Positions 18,174 through 26,837 of a stretch of 64,000 nucleotides of DNA are shown here, piece by piece; position 1 is the first letter of the stretch, and each line of letters opens with the position of its first letter. The notes below the pieces were generated by a model, which ran no database searches, was not told the origin of the DNA, and saw nothing but the letters and a program-made list of their open reading frames with translations. The DNA lies in the NCBI RefSeq assembly GCF_000423345.1, contig NZ_AUHU01000005.1:186001-250000 (forward strand), in the 5' to 3' direction. Both the position numbers and the translations under genes were made by a program. The DNA comes from Marinimicrobium agarilyticum DSM 16975 (lineage in GTDB: Bacteria > Pseudomonadota > Gammaproteobacteria > Pseudomonadales > Cellvibrionaceae).

Positions 18174-19757
18174 TCAGAATCTGCTGGCGTCGGCTTTGTT
18201 CCAATCCCCACTGTAAGCAGCAGGGACCTTTCCTTTAAGAAAATCTCCAGACTGAACGTTAGGGTGCATCTCCCGGTAAGTGTTGGCAGGGCCATATTTC
18301 TGGCGATGAAAAATGTGTTCGGGAGTGAGTCGGTCCGGGGAGTCGAGCCCTAGCGCTCCGGTAATATCCAGAAAAGACCTCACGGTTGCGTGGTGAAAAT
18401 TGCGCACGCGAATCGCTTTGGAGGGCACGTCAAGTGATTTTGTGCGGGCTGGGTTTTGAGTGGCAACGCCCGTTGGGCAAGTGTTCGTGTGACAGCGTTG
18501 GGCTTGAATACATCCCACTGAAAACATAAAAGCTCGAGCTGCGTTGCACATGTCGGCGCCCAGAGCCACCTTGGTGACCATATCGAACCCCATTGCGACC
18601 TTACCGCTGGCGATGATTACGATTTCGTCGCGCTTACCAATACCAGTCAGACAATTGTCTACAAACGGTAACGCTTCGTTGATGTAGGTGCCGATAAAAT
18701 CCTCGAATTCGGCGGGCGCGGCACCGGTGCCACCTTCTGCGCCATCAACGGTAATAAAATCCGGTTGAATGCCGGTTTCAAGCATGGCCTTGCAGATGCC
18801 CATAAACTCGTCGCGCTTTCCCAAGCACAGCTTAAAGCCAACCGGTTTTCCCCCGCACAACTCGCGTAGGCGGTCCACAAACTGAAGGAGCCCGTATGGC
18901 GTATGGAACTCTGGGTGCTGGGCGGGCGAGAGGCAGTCCTTTCCTTGCTCTATTTCACGGGTCCTTGCTATTTCGGCATTCACTTTCGAACCCGGCAACA
19001 GACCCCCGTGAGCGGGCTTGGCACCCTGGGAGACCTTGATTTCGATCATTTTTACTTGTTCGGACGTTGCCTTTTTCCGGAATTCATCAGGGTCGAAGTT
19101 CCCGTCGCGAGTACGGCAACCAAAATATCCGCTGGCAATTTCCCATATGAGATCGCCCTCGTATACGGTGTGGTAGGGACTGATCGCGCCTTCGCCTGTA
19201 TCTTGGGCAAAATTGCCAAGTTTTGCGCCTTTATTCATGGCCAGTACTGCATGAGAGGACAGGGCGCCGAAGCTCATTGCTGAAATGTTGAGTCGAGAGG
19301 AGTGGTACGGCTTTAGGCATTGGGGGCCGCCGATCCAGAGGCGTCCGAAGCTATCGTCGATTTTTTGAGGGGTAATTGAGTGCTGGGCGAAATCGGCCCC
19401 CGCGCCTTCCGCATCACGCCGGGTACCAAAGGGCTCAGTATCCGGCTGGCCGTCGGCCCGTTTATTCACGATTTCCCGTTGTTCGCGATTAAATGGTCGT
19501 CCGCTTTGCTCTGATTCAAAAAAGTATTGACGTAATTCGGGGCGAACAAACTCAAGCAAATACCGTATGTGCCCCAGGATAGGGTAGTTTCGTAAAACGT
19601 TGTGGGTGGACCTCAGGTCCCATGCCCCCAACAAGGCCAATAGTGGGAGAATAGCCCAAACCCAAAGCCAGACAGGGTTCCGCTTGAAGAGGACGGCGCC
19701 CAGAAGGATCGTGGTCGTCACGAACAACGTGTAAAGTAATCGGGGCGATCCCCACAT
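18174..19757 (-). CDS. membrane-anchored FMN-binding glutamate synthase-family protein
   Basis: A 527-aa protein with two hydrophobic N-terminal segments (about residues 6-24 and 28-46), then the FMN-binding (beta/alpha)8 domain of the glutamate synthase large subunit. Markers are LNISAMSFGALSSHAVLAMN, EIKVSQGAKPAHGGLLPG, TVDGAEGGTGAAPAEF and RAFMFSVGCIQAQRCHTNTC, whose cysteines match the 3Fe-4S cluster motif. It lacks the glutaminase and FAD domains, so it is the YerD-type stand-alone form whose reaction is not established. It is the first gene of the operon (AAGGAG before the ATG), 90 nt ahead of the ThDP gene and divergent from the DUF2254 gene. Confidence 0.85.
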   Translation of the reverse strand: MWGSPRLLYTLFVTTTILLGAVLFKRNPVWLWVWAILPLLALLGAWDLRSTHNVLRNYPILGHIRYLLEFVRPELRQYFFESEQSGRPFNREQREIVNKRADGQPDTEPFGTRRDAEGAGADFAQHSITPQKIDDSFGRLWIGGPQCLKPYHSSRLNISAMSFGALSSHAVLAMNKGAKLGNFAQDTGEGAISPYHTVYEGDLIWEIASGYFGCRTRDGNFDPDEFRKKATSEQVKMIEIKVSQGAKPAHGGLLPGSKVNAEIARTREIEQGKDCLSPAQHPEFHTPYGLLQFVDRLRELCGGKPVGFKLCLGKRDEFMGICKAMLETGIQPDFITVDGAEGGTGAAPAEFEDFIGTYINEALPFVDNCLTGIGKRDEIVIIASGKVAMGFDMVTKVALGADMCNAARAFMFSVGCIQAQRCHTNTCPTGVATQNPARTKSLDVPSKAIRVRNFHHATVRSFLDITGALGLDSPDRLTPEHIFHRQKYGPANTYREMHPNVQSGDFLKGKVPAAYSGDWNKADASRF

Positions 19758-20073
19758 GCCTTACTCCTTATCTCATCCCTCTTCAGTGTGGATACAGAAG
19801 CCAGCACTCCTCTCCCCGGTCTCCCCGGCACTTCTCCGAATGGTCACAGGCTATGCTGTTAATCACTGTCTGGTCAACAGCTCCCAGATAGGGGTGTTTT
19901 GATTTCACTGATCGATATTTGTTCCCCACAATACTGAAAGGTACCCGGATTCCTGGTTCCTGGGTCTTAAGGGTCGGTTGTCTGGTAGGCGCCCGTTCCA
20001 ACGGTCTGCTGCGACGGTCATGTTCTTTGGGCGTTCTTTGGGTTATCTTGTGCGTAGTGGCAGAGGAGACCAC
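19758..20073. promoter_or_regulatory. divergent spacer between the eight-gene operon and the DUF2254 gene
   Basis: About 316 nt separate the two divergent starts, and both promoters must lie here. I see ribosome sites for both genes but no near-consensus sigma70 pair or clear operator palindrome. Confidence 0.4.
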
Positions 20074-21363
20074 ATGATGGCCCAATCACCTTTATTGAGC
20101 AGGGATCGACTGCGCTTCGTTTTCAGTCGAATTAACCAACACTTGTGGATCAAACCCTTGGTGCTATGCGTGCTGTCCGTTGGCGGCACCTTTCTGGCTC
20201 TCTTGGCGGATGATATCGGTCTTTCCCGGGTACTGCCCGAGGTTAGCCTAAAATCCGTCGAGTCCTTACTGTCCATCATGGCCTCCAGTATGCTGGTCAT
20301 TGCGACCTTTGCTGTGGGTTCCATGGTCGCGGCCTATGCTTCCGCCAGTGCTGGCGCGACGCCCCGTTCCATACCGCTGGTTATTGCGGATGACGTGACC
20401 CAGAATGCGCTGTCTGCGTTTATTGGTGCCTTCATCTTCAGTATTGTCTCTCTGATTTCCCTTCAGAATGAGCTGTTCGGCTCCGCCGGCCGGTTTGCTA
20501 TCTTCGCGCTGACGCTTCTGGTGTTTGCTATTGTCATTATCACGTTCGTTCGCTGGGTGGACCGAATCGCGCGGCTGGGACGCGTGGTCAACACCATTGA
20601 GAAGGCGGAGAACGCGACCGGTGCGGCTCTGGATCGTCGCCGCCGAGCGCCCACGCTCGGGGCATTGTGCGCCTCAAGCACGATCGCGATGGATGACGGT
20701 GTATCGGTGTACTCGCCCACCGTGGGTTATGTTCAGCATATCGATCTGGAACCGTTGCAGGCTCTCGCTGACGCGCTTGTTTGTCATGTCGTGGTGGAGG
20801 CGCTTCCCGGCACATTTGTCACCCGCGACCGCCCACTGCTTCGCGTACACGGGTTGGACAAAGGGCAAGAGGCGTTCAAGCCAGAAGAATTTTCCTGCGC
20901 CTTTGCAATCGGTTCCAGTCGTACGTTTGAGGATGATCCCCGTTTCGGGCTCCTGGCGTTATCCGAAATCGCCGACAAAGCGCTGTCGCCGGGTATCAAT
21001 GATCCGGGAACGGCCATCAATGTTATTGGTACGATGGTGCGGTTGTTTACCCTCTGGCAAACTCCGGTTGAAGAGGATCAGTTGTCAAAGACACTCTATG
21101 ATCGGGTATCGGTTCCGGCGTTAGAGCTGGATGATCTGTTCGATGACGCCTTTACCGCCATTGCCCGAGACGGTGCGAGCATGGTTGAGGTTTCCATCCG
21201 ACTGCAGAAAGCCTTCGACGCCTTGGCCGAAATCGGTGACGAAACAATGCGCGCTGCCGCCAAAAAGCATTCTCGCCAGGCACTGCACCGTTCGGAGTCT
21301 GCCATGTCACTGCCAGATGATATCGAGGTGGTGCGCAGAGCGGCCGAATTCTCGGCCGCTTAG
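20074..21363 (+). CDS. DUF2254 family integral membrane protein
   Basis: A 429-aa membrane protein. Four hydrophobic segments lie in the first 180 residues (WIKPLVLCVLSVGGTFLALL, LLSIMASSMLVIATFAVGSM, AFIGAFIFSIVSLISL, FAIFALTLLVFAIVIITF), followed by a large soluble part. ALSPGINDPGTAINVIGTMVR is the DUF2254 signature. Function is unknown; a channel or transporter role has been guessed for the family. GAGGAG at 20062-20067 supports the ATG at 20074 over a reading 32 codons longer. Confidence 0.82.
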   Translation: MMAQSPLLSRDRLRFVFSRINQHLWIKPLVLCVLSVGGTFLALLADDIGLSRVLPEVSLKSVESLLSIMASSMLVIATFAVGSMVAAYASASAGATPRSIPLVIADDVTQNALSAFIGAFIFSIVSLISLQNELFGSAGRFAIFALTLLVFAIVIITFVRWVDRIARLGRVVNTIEKAENATGAALDRRRRAPTLGALCASSTIAMDDGVSVYSPTVGYVQHIDLEPLQALADALVCHVVVEALPGTFVTRDRPLLRVHGLDKGQEAFKPEEFSCAFAIGSSRTFEDDPRFGLLALSEIADKALSPGINDPGTAINVIGTMVRLFTLWQTPVEEDQLSKTLYDRVSVPALELDDLFDDAFTAIARDGASMVEVSIRLQKAFDALAEIGDETMRAAAKKHSRQALHRSESAMSLPDDIEVVRRAAEFSAA

Positions 21364-21385
21364 GTGCGCTTGTGGCAATCCGTTT

Positions 21386-21991
21386 TTAATACTTAACGCT
21401 GCATCCGTACGCCTGACTTGAAGCGGTTTCCACTGGCTTGCCGGCCATGGCCTGGTCCAGCGCCGCCGCTACATAGTTGTGCGAATCGGGAATCACCGCC
21501 GGGTTGGCTGAATCGTTGTCGTCAATGGCACCGGCATAAACCACGTCGCCGTCGGGATTGATGATGTACATATGCGGTGTGGTCTTGGCGCCGTAGGCGC
21601 GGCCCATATCGCCGTTCGGGTCGAGCAGGAAGGGCGCCGAGGCGTTGAGGTTGTGGGCTTTGGCTTCCTTCTGGGCTTCATCGGGCTCAAGGTAGCCCTG
21701 TTTGCCTTCGGCGGAGGAGATCACCGTCAGCCAATTCACGTCTTTCTCGGTGTACTCTTCTTGCAGAGATTGCATGTTGCCGCTGCCGTAATGCTTGCGG
21801 ACGTAGGGGCAGTCCTTGTTGAACCACTCCAGCACCAGCCATTCGCCTTCGTAATCGGAGAGGCTGTGGGTATTGCCTTGGGCGTCAGTTTCGGAAAACG
21901 CTGGCGCCGGTTCGCCGGGTGTGGCGACGGCCAAAGCGAGCGCGGGCAGGGCAAGCAGAGAAGCGAATAACGTACCTTTCAACACGTTCAT
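21386..21991 (-). CDS. exported redoxin (thioredoxin-fold) protein, partner of the DsbD-like gene
   Basis: A 201-aa exported protein with a signal peptide ending near LALAVA and an AhpC/TSA-redoxin fold: FSETDAQGNTHSLSDYEGEWLVLEWFNKDCPYVRKHY. There is one active-site-like cysteine (DCPYV) rather than CxxC, so it looks like a one-Cys redoxin that a DsbD-type transporter might reduce. Its start overlaps the stop of the DsbD-like gene by 4 nt (ATGA), so the two are translationally coupled. Confidence 0.82.
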   Translation of the reverse strand: MNVLKGTLFASLLALPALALAVATPGEPAPAFSETDAQGNTHSLSDYEGEWLVLEWFNKDCPYVRKHYGSGNMQSLQEEYTEKDVNWLTVISSAEGKQGYLEPDEAQKEAKAHNLNASAPFLLDPNGDMGRAYGAKTTPHMYIINPDGDVVYAGAIDDNDSANPAVIPDSHNYVAAALDQAMAGKPVETASSQAYGCSVKY

Positions 21992-24015
21992 GGTGAGCCT
22001 CCTTCGTTTGTGGGGAAGAGCGCGCTTATCATGCGCTGTTGCAACAGCTGGGGCAATAGTTCCGGTTGGTCAGCCCCCGAGGCGTACCAGGCGTAAACGG
22101 GTACCGAATTGCGGCCCAGCGCTTCCAGCGCCCGGGTGATCTCAGCGTTGTGGTCGGTCCAGTCCGCGCGGATCGCCAAGACATTGTGACGTTTGAACAG
22201 CTCAGTGGTCTGCGACGTGGTTAACACCAGCTTTTTATTCACCTGGCAGGTAATGCACCAGGCGGCGGTATAGTCAATAAACACCGGTCGATCCTCCGCC
22301 AGCGCTGCGGCGATGGCGTCGCGGTCATAGGGTTGCCAGAAGCCGGAGGCCTCGGCCGCACCCGGTTTCAGGTGGGTGACCGAGCTGAAGGCGCTCACCA
22401 ACGCCGCCAGTGCCAGAGCCGTGGCCAGGGTGCGGCGCACTTTTCCGCCGCCGGAGCCCAGCCAGAGGCTGAATGTCAGGGCGAGCAGCAGGGTGCTCAC
22501 AATCAGCCAGCCCGCCGAGCCGGTCAGCTCCGCCATCACCCATGCCAGCCAGATAACGGTCGCATAGAGGGGGAAAGCGAAAAACTGCTTGAGGGTCTCC
22601 ATCCAGGGGCCGGGTCTGGGGAGCTTTTTGATCAACGCCGGTGTGGCTGCCAGCACCAGAAACGGCGCCGCCAGGCCGATGCCCAGTCCGATGAAAATTG
22701 CCATGGCGGAGATTGCTGGCAGCACAGTGGCCGCCCCGAGCGCGGCCCCCATAAACGGGCCGGTGCAGGGCGCCGCGACAAAGACCGCCAACACGCCGGT
22801 CACAAAGGAGCCACCGTTGGCCCGCCCGGCCAGGTTCATCAGTTTGTGTCCAAATTCAAAAACGCCGCTGAAGGCAAGCCCCATCAGCCAGAACAACACA
22901 ATCAACGCCAACACCACGATGGGCGACTGCAACTGAAAACCCCAGCCCACCGCCGAGCCACCGGCACGCAATGCCAGCAGCAAACCGCCCAGCGCAGCAA
23001 AGGTAACCAGCACCCCGGCGCTGTAGATCAGCCCCTCGCGCAAATGGCTTTGGCCGCTGCCGGACTGAACCAGAGAAAACAGCTTGATCGAAAGCACCGG
23101 AAAGACGCAGGGCATCAAGTTGAGAATGACACCGCCGGCAATGGCGGCCAACACCAGCAACCACAACGGCTGAGGGGAATCGCCGGTCGGGTTCTGGCTG
23201 CCCAGAGAGACCTTGTCCAGACGCCAGGACTGCTTCCCGTCGGTGATTACAAAATCCGTGGAGGGTGGCAACTCGGCGCCGGGTTGGCGGGTAAAGCGAA
23301 AGCGGTAGCCACCATCCACCGCTTCGATGGCTGGTGCGGCGGCGGTGATCACGCTGCCATCGACCGGGAACACCGTCGGGGCGTTTGCCCCCGCCGCTTT
23401 CTCGTCTTCGACGGAGCCTTCCAGTGTCAGGACCAGTTGATCTTCCGCGCCGGTCAGCAGGGCGCGAGGCTGCCAGGGGCTTTGCTCGCCCGGTTGAGGG
23501 ACGCGCGCCGCAAAACGTTCGACCAGGCGTTTGTCCGCCGGCGCCCACTCGGTGGCCTCGCCCACAGGGCGCTCCAGCGTCATGGTGGCGAAGCCCGGAA
23601 TGCAGTTGATCTTGCAGACCAGCCACTCGAGGTTCACCTGCAGAGAGACCGAGTTGGCTCCCGGTTCGGGTGTCAGCTCGAACAGGTAGGCGACGTTGCC
23701 CTCGTAGCCGAGGTTGGTCAGGTGCTCAATGGGCAGCCGGTGCGGGAAGGGCCATTGAATGTCGCCGACCGAAGCGCCCGTCGTGGTCATATCAAAACGG
23801 GGAGCTGCGCCGGAGTCACCGGCGTTTTGCCAGTAGACGTGCCACTTTGGGTCTACCTCAAAGTAAAACCCCAGCGTGGCGCTTTGACCGGCGGCCAACT
23901 CCGTGGGCGCCAGCCAGCGCACCTGTACGTGATCACCGCTGGCGGTAGGCTGGGCCGCTGCGCTCAGGGCCCAGGCGCTGAGAATGACAAAACACGTCGC
24001 GATAGTGCGTTTCAC
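21988..24015 (-). CDS. DsbD/ScsB-type thiol:disulfide interchange protein
   Basis: A 675-aa transmembrane electron carrier that moves reducing equivalents from cytoplasmic thioredoxin to the periplasm. After a signal peptide (cleavage near AAAQP), the N-terminal domain has Cys134 and Cys138 (LVCKINCIPG). The eight-helix core has Cys303 (LMPCVFPV) and Cys417 (AAPCTGPFMG). The C-terminal thioredoxin domain has Cys587/Cys590 (AAWCITCQ). This three-pair layout matches the ScsB branch of the family. The redoxin gene directly downstream is the likely client. A LysR gene lies 24 nt upstream on the same strand. Confidence 0.88.
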   Translation of the reverse strand: MKRTIATCFVILSAWALSAAAQPTASGDHVQVRWLAPTELAAGQSATLGFYFEVDPKWHVYWQNAGDSGAAPRFDMTTTGASVGDIQWPFPHRLPIEHLTNLGYEGNVAYLFELTPEPGANSVSLQVNLEWLVCKINCIPGFATMTLERPVGEATEWAPADKRLVERFAARVPQPGEQSPWQPRALLTGAEDQLVLTLEGSVEDEKAAGANAPTVFPVDGSVITAAAPAIEAVDGGYRFRFTRQPGAELPPSTDFVITDGKQSWRLDKVSLGSQNPTGDSPQPLWLLVLAAIAGGVILNLMPCVFPVLSIKLFSLVQSGSGQSHLREGLIYSAGVLVTFAALGGLLLALRAGGSAVGWGFQLQSPIVVLALIVLFWLMGLAFSGVFEFGHKLMNLAGRANGGSFVTGVLAVFVAAPCTGPFMGAALGAATVLPAISAMAIFIGLGIGLAAPFLVLAATPALIKKLPRPGPWMETLKQFFAFPLYATVIWLAWVMAELTGSAGWLIVSTLLLALTFSLWLGSGGGKVRRTLATALALAALVSAFSSVTHLKPGAAEASGFWQPYDRDAIAAALAEDRPVFIDYTAAWCITCQVNKKLVLTTSQTTELFKRHNVLAIRADWTDHNAEITRALEALGRNSVPVYAWYASGADQPELLPQLLQQRMISALFPTNEGGSP

Positions 24016-24039
24016 AGAAACCCCTCTCGTTGACCCAAC

Positions 24040-24972
24040 TCAGTCGGTTGTGGTCATCGGATTATACGCACCTGAGAGTGAATGAACATCGCTCGCGAAC
24101 GTCAGCAGATCGCCCACCAAACCTTGCTCCGGTCGGCTGGGGTGGCGAACCAGGGACAGGGTTTGTGAACAGCCGGGAGTCAGGTCAAGCTGCTTGCAGC
24201 CCGACGCTTTGGCCATCCGTTGGACCGCCGTCATTGGAAGCACGGCGATGCCCATGTTCAGTCGAACCGCATCAATGACCGCATCCAAACTGCCGAAGTT
24301 GGATCGAATCCTTAAATGGGGGGCGGCTGGATGATTCCAGTGACTGTGCCCCAGCAATTGGTCATGCAGATAGTCTCCCTCATCCCGACAGATCAGTGGA
24401 AAGGGAAGCAGCTCCTCAACGCTCACGGTGGAGGATTGGGATAGTGGGTGATCCTCTGCCACAAAAACCACCAACGGATCCTGCCAGGATCTTTCGATCG
24501 TGTACTCCGAACTCCTGTGAAGGGTGCTTTCCAATAAGCCCAGGTCGAGCCGGCGCGTTCCAAGCAAATGAATGATGCGCTCATAGTCCTCCACATTGAC
24601 TTCAACGTTCACATCGAGATGTTCGGCGCAAAACCCTTTTACCAGTATGTGCATTAAAAAATCACTGGCGCCCGGTGTGGCGGCCAGCCGCAGGGCGGCG
24701 GGGTAGTCTCCGTCACGGAACGTTTTCAGGCGTCGGTCCATCGCTTCCTGCAAAACGCAAATGGAGGAAGCGTAATAATACACCTCGTTTCCAATGTCGG
24801 TCAGTGACACGCCATCGGTGTGTCGATGCAGCAGTTGGACCCCGTAGTAGTGTTCAAAGCGTTGAATTTGAGAGGAAACGGCGGGTTGAGTCATGTTCAG
24901 GATGTGGGCGGCTCGGGTAATATTTCCCGTTCGGGCGACGGTATAGAATATTTGTAGCCTGCGGTCCGTCAT
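24040..24972 (-). CDS. LysR-family transcriptional regulator
   Basis: A 310-aa regulator with an N-terminal winged HTH (LQIFYTVARTGNITRAAHILNMTQPAVSSQIQRFEHYYGVQLLHR), then the linker and a type 2 periplasmic-binding effector domain (AALRLAATPGASDFLMHILV, LDLGLLES, GIAVLPMTAVQR). I choose the ATG at 24972 (MTDRRLQIF) because GGGGAT precedes it and the HTH then begins near the N-terminus as usual; a reading from 25035 adds 21 atypical residues. It may control the DsbD-like/redoxin pair behind it or the divergent small exported protein. Confidence 0.88.
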   Translation of the reverse strand: MTDRRLQIFYTVARTGNITRAAHILNMTQPAVSSQIQRFEHYYGVQLLHRHTDGVSLTDIGNEVYYYASSICVLQEAMDRRLKTFRDGDYPAALRLAATPGASDFLMHILVKGFCAEHLDVNVEVNVEDYERIIHLLGTRRLDLGLLESTLHRSSEYTIERSWQDPLVVFVAEDHPLSQSSTVSVEELLPFPLICRDEGDYLHDQLLGHSHWNHPAAPHLRIRSNFGSLDAVIDAVRLNMGIAVLPMTAVQRMAKASGCKQLDLTPGCSQTLSLVRHPSRPEQGLVGDLLTFASDVHSLSGAYNPMTTTD

Positions 24973-25401
24973 GCTGTGATCCCCGAGGTCGGCCAATACG
25001 GTTTTGTGTGTGACCTGCCTGTAAAAACTGAACAATCGCTGGCGTTGCGGACTAATACTACCGGGAGTATCGAATCAAATCGATAGCCGAAAGTACATAG
25101 TTTTTACCCAAAAGTACAAAAATGCATAAAGGTTTATTTCCGTGTCATCTGCTATCCCCTTTAACCATTGTTTTTCCTGGCAACGACTATTAAGCAGGAA
25201 ATTTTCTGCGACAAAATTACTCGCTTGCCCAGTCAGTATGGCGGTATAAGGCCCTCCTATGGTCCGGAATAACAAAAAGCCATTAGCCGCACGCCGGTAA
25301 GTTTGTTGCACTGACCTCAGCGGTTCAATCGCCGATTGGAAGTAACCGCGCTACGATCTGAATGATATTTCAATCATGTTTTAGTAGGAGGTTAAGACGT
25401 T
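24973..25401. promoter_or_regulatory. divergent control region with a candidate LysR site
   Basis: This 429-nt AT-rich spacer separates the LysR gene from the exported protein at 25402. TATCGA-6 nt-TCGATA at 25068-25085 is a perfect inverted repeat, about 100 nt upstream of the LysR start, and is a reasonable autoregulatory site. AGGAGG at 25386-25391 serves the gene at 25402. I see nothing else. Confidence 0.35.
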
Positions 25402-25725
25402 ATGAAACGCTTGATGTTAAAACTCGTTACCGTCTCAGCGACACTGTTTGCTCTTTCCGTGCCGGCCTATGCGGCGCAAACCGCGACTGGTCCTGTGACC
25501 CTGTGGTCGATATCGGAAACCCCCGGATTTTCCCTGATATCGGTCGGCGCCGCGGGGGATGGGGGCGGTGCCTCCGTGCTTTGCACCGTGGACGCGACAA
25601 CGGTCTTTGGTGCCGCGCTGATGGGCGCGGCGGCCACCGCCGCCATTCAGGTTGCCGATGTGACCTTGACCTGTAGTGACACGGGGCGGGTTCAACAGCT
25701 GCAATTGGTTGCCGGCAGTGATTAG
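25402..25725 (+). CDS. small exported protein of unknown function
   Basis: A 107-aa protein with a good signal peptide (KRLMLKLVTVSATLFALSVPAYA, cleavage near residue 24). The mature part of about 83 residues is rich in Gly, Ala and Thr, has two cysteines (VLCTV and LTCSD) that could form a disulfide, and an alternating pattern (IQVADVTLTC, VQQLQLVAG) suggestive of beta strands. I do not recognise a family. AGGAGG lies 10 nt before the ATG. The next small gene follows after 76 nt on the same strand. Confidence 0.65.
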   Translation: MKRLMLKLVTVSATLFALSVPAYAAQTATGPVTLWSISETPGFSLISVGAAGDGGGASVLCTVDATTVFGAALMGAAATAAIQVADVTLTCSDTGRVQQLQLVAGSD

Positions 25726-25801
25726 TTGACCGTGAGGCAGGCGCTTTGGGTTGAATGCGCAAAGCGCCTTGCCTTCGCGACGAATGCAGGAGGATGAACT
25801 T

Positions 25802-26329
25802 ATGCACTCAAAAGCGCTTTTACCCATCGCCGCGTTATGCATCGGGGTTGCCTCAGGTTTCTGGCTGGATGCCGACAGTGAACGTCCGAGAAGCCATGGC
25901 GCCACCGCCGTGGCGAAACAGAACAATCAGTTGCTGCACTCAATTGAGGAAACGTTGGGCCGAGCCTCGTTTCAGCAAACGTTTGCGTCGGGGGGGGACT
26001 GTCGCGACGTCTCCACGCTGCTGCCGGAGCTGAAGGCCACCATTGATGAATCCATTCAGTCCATTGCTGCCCAACACCCGGCGGCTCCGGGCAAGGTGGC
26101 TCAGCTAGCTGAAACAACGACTTCGACGACCGAGCAGAAAGCGCTGTACCGCTCCGTCGAACAGCGCATATATGCCTACGCCTCATCGGGCGAGCCGTTG
26201 CTCCAGGCCATGGGTAACGACCAGGACTTTCAGCGACTGAGCGCCTCCCAGAAAAAGCGATTGGCACGAGAGGTGGCACAGCGTTTTAATCAGGGTGAAA
26301 TCTCCCTGGCTCAACTGCGGGGCCTTTAG
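25802..26329 (+). CDS. exported or membrane-anchored hypothetical protein
   Basis: A 175-aa protein starting at the ATG at 25802 (AGGAGG at 25788-25793), with an N-terminal hydrophobic stretch (ALLPIAALCIGVASGFWL) acting as signal or anchor. The rest is polar and predicted helical: NQLLHSIEETLGRASFQQTF, ELKATIDESIQSIAAQ, TEQKALYRSVEQRIYAYASS, SASQKKRLAREVAQRFNQGEI. No family is recognised. It precedes the FHA-kinase genes and may belong to the same envelope-signalling group, which is inference. Confidence 0.65.
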   Translation: MHSKALLPIAALCIGVASGFWLDADSERPRSHGATAVAKQNNQLLHSIEETLGRASFQQTFASGGDCRDVSTLLPELKATIDESIQSIAAQHPAAPGKVAQLAETTTSTTEQKALYRSVEQRIYAYASSGEPLLQAMGNDQDFQRLSASQKKRLAREVAQRFNQGEISLAQLRGL

Positions 26330-26466
26330 TGGCCCCTGTTTCCTCCTTGTTTTACCGATTCAGGCCGACGAGCCGGTTTCGAATCCGCAAGAGGAGAAAG
26401 GCGTCACACCCTTGACCGCCCAGCTGTGCTACGCTCTCCGGCTCGACCGGCACAGAAGGGGGCCCT

Positions 26467-26829
26467 ATGCCGTACATTCACCACCAGCTCAACGGCGCCA
26501 GCATTGGCTTCTATGAGCTATCCAACGAGACGCTGACCATCGGGCGCAGCCCTGATAACCACCTGGTTGTCGATGATCCCACCGTGAGCGGTCACCACGC
26601 CGTGATCGAATCCACCCGGTCCGGGCACCGCATCCGTGACCTGGGTAGCACCAACGGCGTCTGGGTCAATGGCCAGCGCCTGCCTGAGGTGCAGCTGTCA
26701 GCGGACGACACCGTACGCATTGGTACGCACGACTTGCAGTTCACCGAGCAGATCTCTGATGACCTTCAGCGCACGCTGAAAATCAAGAAAAGCTGGATTC
26801 CCGGTGTCTACTACACCGCTGAAAAATAA
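26467..26829 (+). CDS. FHA-domain protein
   Basis: A 120-aa protein that is essentially one forkhead-associated domain, a phosphothreonine-binding module. LTIGRSPDNHLVVDDPTVSG has the GR-x4-N phospho-binding residues, followed by the S-x2-H (SGHHAVIE) and the LGSTNGVWVNGQRL loop. It ends 8 nt before the kinase start, so it is probably the kinase's substrate-recognition partner. Confidence 0.9.
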   Translation: MPYIHHQLNGASIGFYELSNETLTIGRSPDNHLVVDDPTVSGHHAVIESTRSGHRIRDLGSTNGVWVNGQRLPEVQLSADDTVRIGTHDLQFTEQISDDLQRTLKIKKSWIPGVYYTAEK

Positions 26830-26837
26830 CCGACTTC

